Assembly: GCF_035222275.1 (NCBI RefSeq)
Contig: NW_026946359.1
Coordinates: forward strand, 3,410,001 to 3,474,000
Length of the DNA: 64,000 bases
Direction: 5' to 3'
Source of the DNA: Podospora bellae-mahoneyi
Taxonomy: Eukaryota; Ascomycota; Sordariomycetes; Sordariales; Podosporaceae
The translations under genes and the position numbers were made by a program. This document shows positions 33,673 to 49,263 of this stretch, in pieces. The notes below the pieces were generated by a model. That model saw only the letters and a program-made list of their open reading frames with translations, did no database searches and was not told the origin of the DNA. Numbering within the stretch: the first letter of the stretch is position 1; each line of letters opens with the position of its first letter.

Positions 33673-36483
33673 ATGGAAGCCCTCGCCGCAATATCCCTAA
33701 CAGGCAACATCCTCCAATTCACCAATTCATCTCCAGCCTCGTCACAACCGCGGCGGATCTCTACCAAACCCCGGATGGCTCCTCGTCCTCCGATGCCACA
33801 GCCGACATTGAGACAACCCACCGTCGCCTTCTCAACTTTAGCGCCCTCTTGCAGATAGCGACACCCCAACAATCAGCAATTGGCGTCAACGATGCAAACG
33901 CCTTGGCGAATGACCTCGCAAAGGAGTGCAAAGGCATCTGTGATGAGTTCTTGGAGATGACAGGAAAGTTGAGACTCAAGGAAAAGGGAAGTCGGAGGTT
34001 AAACAGTTATGTCGCTGCCTTCAAAATGATCCGGAACCGGGAGAGGATAGAGGGGATTTGGAAGAGGTTAATAGGTTTCAAGACATTGTTTCTATGCACT
34101 TTCTGCCGGTGATCAGGCAAGTAGGCTGGGGATTTTTTGGCAAATCGGATTGTGCTAATTATAGGGATGGGTGTCTAGTGCACAACAATCGAGCCTTCTG
34201 GATACGGTCGAAACTCTCAGATAAGCAACAGTATGAAAATTGACCAGACTAAGAAACTCGACTCTATCGCCAAAACTCTATCCGAGGATGCTTCAGCAAA
34301 CAAGAACCTCGGCGCGGAACTGTTGAGAAGAATGAGCCAAACCATTCAAGCTCCTGACTGCAAGGCACTACTTCTGGGCAGCCGGCACGCACATGCAAAA
34401 ATCCCACGAGGGTCTCCTCAAAACCCTCCTCTACGAAATCTTCTGCGCCTGTCCCAGCCTCATCCCCGCTGCTTGTCCCCTTCGCTGGAGGCAGACCTGT
34501 CCCGAACGGACCGAGCAGCAGAGCACCGAGTGGACAACCCGTGAACTTTCCGAAGCCCTGCACAATCTCGGCCGGAATCAAGACCTCCACAATCGGCACT
34601 GTTTCTTCATCGACGGCGTCGATGAGTTTGGCGGTGATCACCTCATGCTCTGCGAGATTCTTTCCAACCTCAGCCAGTCCCCCAACAGCAAGCTCTGTCT
34701 CTCCAGCCGGCCATGGAACGTCTTCATCGATGCCTTTGGCAATAACATTGCGCGCAAGATCAGCATCGAGGATCTCATGCGCGAGGATATTCTGCGCTAT
34801 GCAGAGAGGCGGCTCACAGGACACCCCAGGTGGAATCTTCCCCATTTCTCACCGCAGGACAAAACCGCCATTATCGATTCGATCACCGACAAGGCCCAGG
34901 GTGTTTTCCTCTGGGTGTTCCTCGTAATAAGATCAATACGAGACGGTCTAACCAACCCCGACACAATGCTCGATCTCCAGCATCGACTCGAAAGCCTCCC
35001 CACCGACCTCGAGCGCTTCTTTAAACACATGCTCAACCTCATCGACAGCGTCTACCACCAAAAAATGGCGAGTTTCCTCAGCATATCCGCCCATGCCAAG
35101 CAGCCGCTCTACTACCTAACTTTCAGCATGCAAGAGCGCGAAAGCGAAGATGAGGACTACGCCCTCAAGATGGCAATCTCCCCAACCTCCCCGCCCGAAA
35201 AAGAGCAGCTATACGATCGGTGCCGACGCCGTGTCAATGCCATCTGCGGGGGTTGCTAAATGAAAGGGGCACCTCAGTCGAGTTCCTCCACTGAACAGTC
35301 CGCGACTTTTTGCTAACTCGGGAAATGAACGACTACCTCAGTTCGAAAACGAAACCAGTGCTTTCCACTCCTCTCTCAACTCTGCGGGCTTACACAGCCT
35401 GCTTGTAATGCAGTGCACCACCCACATCGTCTGACTCTGCCTCCTTGTTACGAACGCGTCTCCTCAAGGAAGGTCTCTCGTATGCGCACGAGGCGTTGGA
35501 GGACGCGGAAGAGACAGCAGTCGAGCTGCTCGATGATATCGAGAATCTCTTCGCCGCGCCATTAGAAGACGGTGAAGATGCCATGGAGTGGAACCTGCTC
35601 GAACCGGCCGAGTTCAACGGCGATACCACCATCGGAGACGCTGTTGCGTCGGGAAACAAGGCATCCGATTCCCAGTTTCGAAAAGAGGTCCTCCGGACAG
35701 GGGCGGCAAAGTATGTCTCGAGGAAACTCAACGACAGTTTGTACTACTGACGACTTGAAGGAGTGGCCGCTTTGCTTGGTCGTTGAGGAACAGCAGTGGA
35801 CCGAAGGTCATCTGCAAGTGATCCAGTGTCTGTTGGAGGCCGGCAAGGATCCGAACGAGGGGCACGGCGGGTGGCAATCGCCTTCGCCTTGGACAAAAGT
35901 TTATTCAGCGGACGTGCCAGGAGGAATACAAAGGACGACTCTTGGAGAGCAGTAGAAACGGACTTGTACTTGGCGTTTCTGCATCATGGTGCGGCGAGGA
36001 ATGCTCGGGTTGAGTTGTTTCATTGAGATGTTGTTCGCGCGACATGCGAGACATTCTGATAAAGCCTTGCAGGTATTGGAGGCGTTTCTCGACCTGTCAG
36101 CTGGCGTGGATATTTCTGATGAGGTGCTGATCACTTTGTTTGAGGGTGTAGGCATAATCAGGCCCAGAGCAACAAAGCCAGATCGGCTGAGGTTCTATCG
36201 AAAGATCACGGAAATGGTTGTGAATGCTGGGGCATCTTTGGGACTGGAAATGTCCTTTTTACTAGAGAATATACAAAAGGCATTTCCCGGCGTTCTTGGG
36301 GTGCTTATTCTTGCTGTGATCGGGGTTAGAGATGATGGACAACCGGTTATCGTCCCTCCTAAGAGGAAGGCCGAAAAGGAAGGGGACTTGTGGGAGAGGA
36401 CTTTGAAGCGAACCAAGCGGACTATAGAGGAGGGGTTTGGCCTTCAGGAGCCATCATGTGATGGGTTGCTGGACCAATCGTGA
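33673..36483 (+). pseudogene. Broken NACHT-domain (NLR-type STAND) gene
   Basis: Protein-like segments of one fungal NLR family are spread over several frames. The N-terminal segment starts EALAAISLTGNILQF, typical of the helical N-domains of fungal STAND proteins. Mid segments include a NACHT-like HCFFIDGVDEFGG (Walker B region) and LCLSSRPWNVF (sensor region), then a DUF7791-like part (LYYLTFSMQE). Acidic helical C-terminal pieces follow to 36483. I cannot find the Walker A loop. The coding pieces are still easily read and not AT-rich, so decay looks fairly recent and not by RIP. I estimate at least four to six breaks. Fungal NLRs act in self/non-self recognition; this copy should be inactive. 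Confidence 0.8.
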
Positions 36484-36925
36484 CACATAAACTACCACCG
36501 ATCGCCTCGAGGCAGGTGAGAGAATCAACATGCTCCACAGGCTCAGGGTAAATACTCACCGATCTCCGGTAATAGACTGTAGTCGAGTCTTGGATATGTC
36601 TAGCCCTGCAGCCTGCCAAATGTCAGCCCTTTTTGTGGAGTTACATGTCATGGCCGGCAAACCACGGCAATAGGCGAGAACCTTGAGAGGTCATGCCGGC
36701 AATGTGGTCCACGACCACCCCGCAAGTTTCCGAAAGAGGATCCATCCAAGCTTGGACTTTGAAAAAGAATTCACATTGGTATTTCCCTGCTTTCTAAGGC
36801 TTCGCCACCCTTTTCATAAGTCATCTCAGACATCTTTTGACCCGAGGTAAACCTGTTACCAACAAATCACCAGACCCCGTCCCTCTGGGTTCCGATTCCC
36901 CCCGAGGCATCCCACCACGTCCACC
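36484..36925. other. Intergenic region, enolase 3' side
   Basis: This contains the enolase 3' UTR (the last 100 bp or so) and the flank of the broken NACHT gene. No gene is seen. Confidence 0.45.
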
Positions 36926-40285
<3,360 letters not shown>

Positions 40286-43200
40286 ATGTTCCGTTCTTGC
40301 GTTACAGCACGGCCAACAGCCAGCCAGGGAGCCCGGAGACATCTAAGATTTGCACCGTTGAGAAGAACAGCGCAGAGTTTTACTTCACGGTATGCAACTG
40401 GAAGGTCGCCTCTAACGGGACCCGCTCCCCCTTCTAGGAAGTACTAAGGCCCAAGCGGATTTGCTAAACCACCCCGCAGTCACTCATCATCACCCTCATC
40501 AGTCTCAGTCTCACCACGGCGGTCTTACTCTGCCACTTCTACTGCTACTGCCACCCTCACTTCGAGAACAACAACTTCCACTTCTCAACGCCCTCTTTTG
40601 ACCCAGCGAACAGCTCGCCTAGCAACTCGTCCACCAGTCCGGCACTGCTCATACCGCCGTCACAACATGTGCAGAACTCACGCCCAAGCCGATGTGGCTA
40701 GTGGGGTCAATGTGGCAGCTCGTGAGCTGCTCCCCACCAACGTCATCCCACGGCACTATCATGTTACTCTCGAGCCCAACTTCAAGGACTTCACCTTCGA
40801 CGGCACTGTCGTGATTGACCTCGATGTGGCCGAGGACTCCAAGTCCATTTCCCTTCATACCCTTGAGCTTGACGTGCACAGTGCCACTGTCAGCTCCGAG
40901 GGGCAGACTGTCAGGTAGGTTCCATACCCCGCCAACAATGCTCGTTCCGCCCCTGAATGGGCCACCAAAGCTCACAATAAACACAGCTCCTCGCCCAAGA
41001 TCTCATACAATGAGACCACCCAAGTCACCACCTTTGACTTTGACAATGAAGTCCCCAAAGGCAAGAAGGCCCAGCTTGAGATCAAGTTCACTGGTCAGCT
41101 GAACGACAAGATGGCCGGTTTCTACCGTTCGACTTACAAGAAGGAGGACGGCTCCCAGGGTCTTCTTGCCGTCAGCCAGATGGAACCTACCGATGCTCGC
41201 CGCTCTTTCCCTTGCTTTGACGAGCCTTCACTCAAGGCCGAGTTCACAGTCACGCTCATTGCCGACAAGAACTTGACCTGCCTCAGCAACATGGATGTTT
41301 CTGGCGAGACAGAGGTCCAGTCGAAGCAGACCAATGCCGCCAAGAAGGCCGTCACCTTCAACAAGTCACCACTCATGTCCACATACCTTGTGGCTTTTGT
41401 TGTTGGTGAGCTGAACTACATCGAGACCAACGAGTTCCGTGTCCCCGTCCGCGTGTATGCTCCCCCTGGCCAAGATATTGAGCATGGTCGCTTCTCACTC
41501 AACCTCGCTGCCAAGACTCTCGCGTTCTACGAGAAGGTCTTTGGCATCGAGTTCCCCTTGCCCAAGATGGACCAGATCGCTATCCCCGATTTCGCCCAGG
41601 GCGCCATGGAGAACTGGGGTCTGGTGACGTACCGTGTTGTCGATTTGCTGCTGGATGAAAAGGCCAGTGGCGCGGCGACCAAGGAGCGTGTTGCTGAGGT
41701 TGTTCAGCACGAGCTGGCTCACCAATGGTTTGGTAACCTTGTCACTATGGATTGGTGGGATGGCTTGTGGCTCAACGAGGGCTTCGCTACCTGGGCCTCA
41801 TGGTATTCCTGCAACATCTTCTACCCCGAGTGGAAGGTCTGGGAGACGTATGTTGTCGACAACCTTCAGCGCGCCCTGTCTTTGGACTCCCTCCGCAGCA
41901 GTCACCCCATTGAAGTGCCTGTCAAGCGAGCCGACGAGATCAACCAGATCTTCGATGCCATTTCTTACTCCAAGGGCTCTTGCGTCCTGCGCATGATCTC
42001 AACCTACCTTGGCGAAGATACCTTCCTGGAGGGTGTCAGACGTTATCTCAAGAAGCACGCCTACGGCAACACCCAGACCGGAGACCTCTGGGCGTCTCTT
42101 GCTGAGGCCAGCGGAAAGGGCGTCGAGGATGTTATGCAGGTGTGGACCAAGAACATCGGCTACCCTGTTGTGACCGTCGAGGAGAAGGGCAACAACACCG
42201 TCAAGCTGAAGCAGAACCGCTTCTTGCGCACTGGCGACACCAAGCCCGAAGAGGACAGGGTCATCTATCCCGTCTTCTTGGGTCTCCGCACCAAGGATGG
42301 TATTGACGAGTCGCAAACTTTGAGCAAGCGTGAGGACACCTTCAAGGTGCCCAACAACGACTTTTTCAAGCTCAACGCCAACCACACCGGTCTGTACCGC
42401 ACCTCTTACTCCCCTGAGCGCCTCGCCAAGCTTGGCGAGGCTGCCAAGAACGGTCTTCTCAGCGTGGAAGACCGCGCCGGTATGATTGCCGATGCCGGCG
42501 CTTTGGCCACCTCTGGCTACCAAAAGACGTCTGGAGTCCTGAATCTCCTCAAGGGATTCGAGACCGAGACCGAGTTCGTTGTCTGGAACGAGATCATTGG
42601 TCGTGTTGCCTCAGTTCAGAGTGCCTGGATGTTCGAGGACAAGGCTGTCCGCGACGGCCTAGAGGCTTTCCTGCGCGAACTTGTTAGTGCTAAGGCGCAC
42701 CAACTTGGCTGGGAATTCTCCGAGAAGGATGGTCATATTGAGCAGCAGTTCAAGGCTATGCTCTTCGGAAGTGCTGGTCTGTCCGGAGACCAGAAGATCA
42801 TCGATACGGCCAAGGAGATGTTCAAGAAGTACATGGCCGGTGACCGGTCTGCTGTGCACCCCAACATTAGGGGCAGCGTCTTTAGTATGGCGCTGAAGCA
42901 TGGTGGCAAGGAGGAGGTACGTTGTTTTGTCCCCTATTGTCTATGATGGATGCTGACTGTGTTGTTAGTACGACGCCGTCCTCGACTTCTACCGCAAGTC
43001 CACCAACAGTGATGAGCGCAACACTGCCCTGCGCTGCCTCGGCCGTGCCAAGGATCCCGAGCTGATCAAGAGAACTTTGGATCTCCTGTTCAGCGGTGAG
43101 GTCAAGGACCAGGATATCTACATGCCGACTGCTGGTCTGCGTAGCCATCCCGAGGGTATCGAGGCCTTGTATGAGTGGATGACGCAGAACTGGGAGAAGC

Positions 43201-43442
43201 TTGTCGAGAAGCTCCCTCCTGCGCTGTCTATGCTCGGTACCATGGTGACTATCTTCACGTCTAGCTTCACGAAGAAGGAGCAGCTTGCCAAGGTTGAGCA
43301 GTTCTTCGCTGACAAGAGCACCAACGGATTCGATCAGTCTCTTGCGCAGAGCCTGGACGCCATTCGCTCCAAGATCTCCTGGGTCGAGCGCGACCGTGAG
43401 GATGTCGCTTCTTGGGTGAAGGAGAACACGAAGAGTTCGTAA
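40286..43442 (+). CDS. M1 family zinc aminopeptidase (Aap1/Ape2 type) with mitochondrial-type leader
   Basis: Exons 40286-40389, 40480-40914, 40987-42916 and 42969-43442 give 980 residues; all joints are in phase. The catalytic core has GAMEN (385-389), HELAH (His421, His425) and Glu444 in WLNEGFATW: a full zinc site, so the enzyme should be active. It removes neutral and basic N-terminal residues from peptides. The first 97 residues hold many Arg, Ser and Thr and no acidic residue, a typical mitochondrial presequence. Met98 (MCRTHAQ) is close to where homologous cytosolic forms begin. Two forms from one gene are therefore plausible. The C-terminal ERAP1-like helical domain is complete. Confidence 0.95.
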
Positions 43443-44685
43443 ATGTTGACACGAGGACTATGAAGAAGATGGTTAGCCTGACGAATGGATGAGGCAGGAA
43501 TCAAAAGCATTTCAAGTCATCTCTAGACTGGGGCGTTGAGTTGGAGCTGGCTTAAGCCATCATGGTAGACATGTAGACATAGAGTGCTGCAATGTAAAAT
43601 ACAGAGACAACTACATCAAAAATATCAAAACATTTTGACAAACATGACCTCGTTGACCCCCCCCCCCCCACTTACCTTGATATACTGCAGTTCGGAGATA
43701 TTGAAGAGGTATCATGTAGAGCAGACGATCTGCGCAAGCCGCAGATCTGTAAAGTGCTCAAAGTGGAAGCTGTCAACGAGTGGCTCTGGAGCTCTCGGGC
43801 TTTTGAGAGGTATTGGAAGGTGAGGTGGTGGTCGGAGCTCATGGTCCGCGGTTCTCACTTGTCATTACTCTCCATCGCCCTGGATTGCGAACTGGTCCTG
43901 CGATTGTTATTTGACTCGATCTGGAAACCGATATACAGGTCAGGCCAATTTTCTTACCCGATTTCTATGATGATGAAGATCAATTCAAGCAAACCTTTAT
44001 GCGCATCTTATCAGTTGTCGTTGCAGTCAAATTAAAGCATGAGGGGAGGGTCGAAAGAAAATGGACCAATAAGATCATCACAAATTCTCCGGCCGAGCTA
44101 TGTTTCAACCCCCTACCACCCCCCCTTTTGCCACGCCATCCCCCCCATCCCTTGGCTCTTGGGCTCTGGCTGTATGGAAAAGCAAGAAGGTTTCATAGTT
44201 TTCCATTACCACCAACCCCTCTTATGACAAGGGGAGTTTGTTAGTGAGATGTTACAGATCGAACGGTTGATCATCGCCGCTTACCTGGAGATCTCCGTAG
44301 TTCGGTGATCCCTGGTATGGCATGGGTAGTTGTTGTGAAGGAAAACCACCTGGTCTCCCCCGGGTTCTTTTTGGACTTGTATCTGTTCATCTTACATCCT
44401 CGAGTTCGCCATTTGCTTGAACTTCCGACGGCATCCCACGAATCCTTTTTTTGTTTCGTGGTTTGGGTCAATCACCGATGCTGGCATCATTGTTCTTTTC
44501 TTGAATCCTTCTTCTTTTTTCTTCTTTCGTTTCTTGCCGGCTGGGTCTGTGGCCTTTTTTCCCCCTTTTTGTTTCTTTATCTTCCGTCTTGTCGTTGTTG
44601 TTGTTGTTGTGGTTGTCCATCTCCAGCCTTTTTGAAGAACTACCCCGACAAGCAACGACAGCTTCTCCCACTTGAGCGGCAAAAG
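43443..44685. other. 1.2 kb intergenic region
   Basis: This holds the aminopeptidase 3' UTR, a C11 run near 43660-43670, and a long C/T-rich leader (44490-44640) before the secreted-protein gene. Open frames here begin with GTG or TTG and show no coding bias. Confidence 0.45.
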
Positions 44686-45293
44686 ATGTTCCCCAAACTC
44701 CTCACCACCACCCTTGCGGTCCTCCTCCTCCTCACTTTTTCCCCTCTCAGTGCCCTCTCGGCCCCTACTACAGCGCCAAAACCCCGCTGGTTCGAAACTT
44801 ATTCTCATGTTGCCCGCCGCGCCATAGTGCCTCAGTCGTATTATGAGGTGCTGCATATCCGGAGACAGCAGTACGCCCTTGCCAATCCGAGGTCTATAGT
44901 CAAGGATGTTGTCTGCCTGGACAGAAAGGCGTATGTTCTCCCCCCCTCCCGCCCCTTATCTTTAGTTGGTGTAGGTGGCTAATAAACTGTAGGCATATTG
45001 TTGCTCATGACGAAGCCGCTGCCTCGCTCCAGATTTGCAACGGGAGTATAGCTGGCACGGGCAGAGGTCAGTACTGCCAGGGCGGGCTGAAGGCAACAGA
45101 AGCAAAGGTCGGGACGGCAGTTTTTCGGCTGAAGAGCGTGAACGAGAGGCAGAGTATCAATGTTAGTAGGGAGAGGTGGCAAATGTGTGTGCAGGCGGCT
45201 AGGGAGGCTTGTCCTACGGGCGGGTTGAGGGGGGTTTGTCTAGGGGCGGCGAGGTGGGGTGGGAGTGTTGAATTTGAGTTGGGGAGTGCTTGA
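44686..45293 (+). CDS. Small secreted six-cysteine protein
   Basis: Exons 44686-44930 and 44993-45293 give 181 residues; the joint restores Lys-Ala-His. Residues 1-26 form a clear signal peptide (hydrophobic LAVLLLLTF core, cut likely after SALSA). A dibasic RR at 44-45 could be a Kex2 processing site. Cysteines lie at 77, 97, 110, 147, 155 and 164, an even number that allows three disulfides. There is one glycosylation-like NGS (98-100) and one NVS (138-140). No membrane anchor or enzyme motif is visible. It belongs among small secreted cysteine-rich proteins whose roles (effector, antimicrobial, wall-related) cannot be told from sequence. The mature part has no family I recognise. Confidence 0.82.
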
Positions 45294-45781
45294 GTTTAGG
45301 GGATGTGAAGGAAAATAGAGATGTCTCTTTGGTGATTTTGGACATGTGTTGGATGCGGTGAAGAGTTCGTATCACAAGTCGAGACTTTTCCATATACTAG
45401 AAGAATTGCCAAATTTTCAAATAAATGACCCTTGATTCTCAAATGGTATTGGGTTAGTCTCGTCAGCATAGCTTAAAAGCAAAGGGGTTGGCGAGGGTTA
45501 GGGTTTAACGTGGTTTTGCATCGAAGTGGTCAAGATTGGGGAATCACATGACTTGGTGTCACTCATTAACGCGTCTCATTGTCCTGTCGCCTTCGAACTG
45601 GCTTCGCAGGCTCTCATCTCGTCCATCAACTCACCACCCGTTGTATTTACCCGTCAACTTTTTTCATCAAACTGCTGTACATCGATTTACATAATCGACT
45701 TAACATTTCATTGTATATCGCCCTCACTCTCACCTTTTCTTACAAGCAACAACACCATCGACTCCCACCTCTGACCACAAA
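45294..45781. other. Wss1 promoter region
   Basis: This is the 3' UTR of the secreted protein gene and the upstream region of Wss1, with a telomere-like motif at 45494-45507 and a pyrimidine-rich leader. Confidence 0.5.
45494..45507. promoter_or_regulatory. Telomere-repeat-like motif AGGGTTAGGGTTTA
   Basis: Two telomere units lie about 275 bp upstream of the Wss1 start. Another copy (CCTAACCCTAACC, 45985-45997) lies inside the first Wss1 intron. Confidence 0.4.
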
Positions 45782-47354
45782 ATGCCCCTCGGCATCCAAC
45801 GCCTCAACGCCAAGAAATCACAACCCAACGACCGCATCATCTTCATCAAGCCCATCCCCGGGCCCCATGAAGCTATCGCTCAGGATTTCCTCGAGCGAAT
45901 AGCTGCGCAATGCGGTAAGTTCCCCATCCCTTCCCGCCAGAAGAATCTCTTAACTTCAACCCCATCCTCTCAACTCAACGCATGCCTAACCCTAACCTCC
46001 AATCCTCACACTATCTAACAACCCCCCTTTCTATTAGTCCCCATAATGCGCCAACACCACCTCTCGGTCACCTCTTTAGAAGAATTCCCCCCCAACCGTG
46101 AATTCGTCGGCCGCAACTTCAACGCCGGCGAGGTAATCCAGCTAGTCCTCAAATCCCATTCGGGTCGTTGGCTCCCCTTCAACTATGTTCAAATGGTCAT
46201 GATGCATGAGCTCGCCCACAACAAGCAGATGAATCATTCCAAGGCTTTCTGGCAGGTTCGCAACCAGTTTGCTGATGAGCTGAGAGGGTTGTGGCAGAGG
46301 GGTTTCACTGGGGAGGGGCTTTGGGGTAGGGGCGCGTTGTTGAGTACGGGGGAGTGGGAGAGGAATGCGGTTGGGGAGGGGGAGGAGTTGCCGGAGCATT
46401 TGTGTGGTGGGACGTATCGGAGTAGGAGGGGGGGAAGGAAGAGGAAGGTGAAGGTTGATTGGAAGGAGCAGAGGGAGAGAAGGATACTCAGGAAGTTTGG
46501 GGCGGGAGGGGAGAAGCTTGGGGAGGATGAGGCGGTGAAAAAGGAGTTGGAAAAAGGGAAGAAGGTGAAGGGGAAGCCGAGGGTGGCAGGGAGTGGGAGA
46601 GGGAGGGAGTTGAGGGCTGCGGCTGCTTTGGCGAGGTTGGAACAGGGGAAGAAGGGGGAAGGGGAGGTGAAGAAAGAGGAGGAGGAGGAGGAGGAGACGG
46701 ATAGTGGGGATGAATATGAGGAGGATGTAAGCCAGGGTCCGGATGCGGTTGACTTTGATGGGAAGAAATTGCTTGACGGGAAAGGGCAGGGGATGGTGAA
46801 GGTTTGCGACGACGAGAATCCCAATGATCAGGATGGATGAACTGCGGGAGTTGCAGAGTTTTGGGAGGATCAAGAAAGAGCCTGGAACTGGGTCCTTGAT
46901 TCTCAACCCGGTCAAATCGACACCGATAAAGCCAGACACCTCATCAGAAAAGAGACCACCAGTACCAAAACCGCCGCCACCGAAACCGAAAGTCCAGGCA
47001 CAGTCGCCAAATACCAAATTATTACACCCGAAAGCAGAGCAATGTCAGCCTCTTAAACTGAAAACACCAGCGCCATTACCCACTACTGCCACAACTAAAC
47101 CGACCACGTGCCCAACTTGCTCCTTTGACAACGAGCCAATATCCGCCATTTGCGCTATATGCAGCAATGTCCTCAACCCAACGAGGGTTTCCGACTCTTG
47201 GGCATGTACCAGCACGACGTGTACCGGGACAAAGTATCGCAATGCGGGCGACGTTGGAATTTGCGGAGTGTGTGGAGCTCGCAAGCCACAGGCTAGATTG
47301 GCGGATCAAGCTTATATCGCCCCTGCGTACCGGGACAGTAAACAAAGGGGGTGA
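45782..47354 (+). CDS. wss1: Wss1/SPRTN-type DNA-protein crosslink protease, with an apparent frame break
   Basis: Exon 1 is 45782-45914 and exon 2 starts at 46038. The WLM domain has the zinc-protease motif HELAHNKQMNH (His101, Glu102, His105, His111). A basic region and an acidic Glu run follow. Near the C-terminus are two RanBP2-like zinc fingers (CPTCSFDN...CAIC; WACTSTTC...CGVCGARKP). Wss1 digests proteins crosslinked to DNA and acts with Cdc48 and SUMO. The first frame ends at 46840 (DENPNDQDG stop) while the zinc-finger frame, one base over, is open from before 46824. Both sides look like real coding sequence. Either a one-base change is present (true or sequencing error) or an unusual intron joins them, for example 46727-46856 with donor GTAAGC. 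Confidence 0.85.
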
Positions 47355-49263
47355 CAACGGCGTGGCAACCACCGGGACAGGGATCCTGGTTTAGGGGGGG
47401 GTTATGTATGTATATGCCCATGTCAGGATCAAGGGAAGAAAAAGACCTCATCCTACGTCTATAATCTGACTTACCTTTTACGGCAAGACCAGACTGTTGA
47501 ACAGCTCTCTTTACGTCATCTCCTTGCCCATCCATCCCATCAGTTCATACCTCTTGTTGACCACTCACTCCCCATTCTTGGACCCCATCTTTCCTATACA
47601 GTTCCCATATCCATACCCCCCCTTTCCCTCCACCCAATATCACCAATTCTACGAACATCTTCAACACTTTAAACCCTTCCCCCAGTGTGAATAGCCATAG
47701 CACACTATCCCTGGGCACTGTCCCAACGCCAAACACAGCCACACCAGTTTCACCATCACCCACAGATAGCTGTCGAAATTACTATCCAAAATTTCCCCTT
47801 TTTAAGTTGGCACAGAATTTTCTTCTTCACTGCATGTGACCCATAGACCGCATAGATAGCAAAAAAGAATAAAAAAAAAAAAACTTAAATCTCTCCACAT
47901 CACCTGTTGTATATCGTGCCTCAACCGTGAAACTATTTTACCATCCTGTGACATTCAACACCCTCATATCAAACCGAATGGCACACCACAAAATCATATC
48001 TCAAATGTGGTGGCCAACACCCGACCAGAAACAACCACCTCTTTCCCCCTCGACCCTTCTTCCATCTTGAGTTAGACATGTCACATCACCATCACCATCA
48101 CCAAGCCAATCGCAAACATCTTTTTGGCCGCCGAAACCAGAAACATGCCTCTCTTTTGAAGAGAACCATTACGGAAGCCCCTATTCATCTTACCGGCGCC
48201 CCCTCTCTGTGCCTATTTACTCACCCTCCCTACAATACAGTCAAAGGCCTATTAACTATCTTTTAACGCCTAATAATTATAAAAGATACTCAGGGGAGCT
48301 ACCTCTTTGTCTTTTGGGGAGGGAGGGGGGGTTGGTAACCTTGGGTAAATAAACAGGGGGCTCATGTAAAGGTTCTCTCCTCTTTTATCCTTGGGACTCT
48401 ATTGCTCTATTGGGGACTCTATAAGGTATCCAAACCTCTGGTGAGTCTTTTTGTCTATTCATCCTTCCCCGTTTTGTCTAACCATTTCATGCCCATCTGT
48501 ATATCCTGGAAAAAAAACAAAAAGAAGAGAAACGTATATCCTGGAAAAAAAACAAAAAGAAGAGAAACATCCTCAGAGTCCCGACCATTTCCCTCGCCAT
48601 TTCCTTCCCTTCCACCTTTTTTTGGTGATTATTTCCGCTTCATTTTCTCTCCCTTTCTTGCACTCTCGAGTGTTGCTGACCACAATCTGTCGCCAGGCGT
48701 GCTCCTCCCAAAGATCCCTCCTTCGGCTGGCCATACTACTCTCCTCGATGACCACCCATCCCCAGTATTATTTATCAAGACTTACCCCTTTTCGAGCTTT
48801 CTAATCGCCTAAGAAGCACATACCAGATCCCAAGGCATTGAAACAAAACGAGAAAAACAAACAAAATACAAAATATCACACCTGTTACCACACCAATCAA
48901 TAACAACACAAAAAGTACAACCCATATTCCACCCCGAAAACAAGAACAAAACATAAACAAAAAGCTAATGCCTATGATGCAGCGTAGAAAATGCTGTTCA
49001 AGGCTACCGCCGGCGGAATAGCGGGTATTGTTGTTAAAAACCAGAGTGTGAAATCACGGGTATCTCAAAGCCAACAAAGAACCCCAATCCAAGACCGAAA
49101 GAGAACCCGTCAAGGAGCTAAAACTTCCTTTGAACAACCACCCCCCAACCCCAACCACAAAAGGATCAAGCGAAAAAACGCAAGAAAATGAAACCGCAAA
49201 TCAACTTTTCCCCGAAGCTCAACTCAAGGCAAGAGGCTACCCAAAGACAAAATCGACGCATGA
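47355..49263. other. 1.9 kb gene-free region
   Basis: A/C-rich sequence without coding bias, containing an exact 35-bp tandem duplication at 48499-48568 and long A-runs (47868-47884). A short frame at 48078 reads as Met-Ser then six His, a chance product of CATCAC repeats. I see no gene or recognisable element. Confidence 0.5.
48499..48568. repeat. Exact 35-bp tandem duplication
   Basis: Two identical 35-bp units, 48499-48533 and 48534-48568, each beginning GTATATCCTGG and ending AGAAGAGAAAC. Perfect identity, including the 8-A run, points to a recent event. Confidence 0.95.

Noticed and set aside
48078-48266. Short frame starting Met-Ser-His6, resembling a cloning tag
   Set aside because: The six His come from a natural CATCAC repeat. 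No vector sequence is near and the rest of the frame is non-coding.
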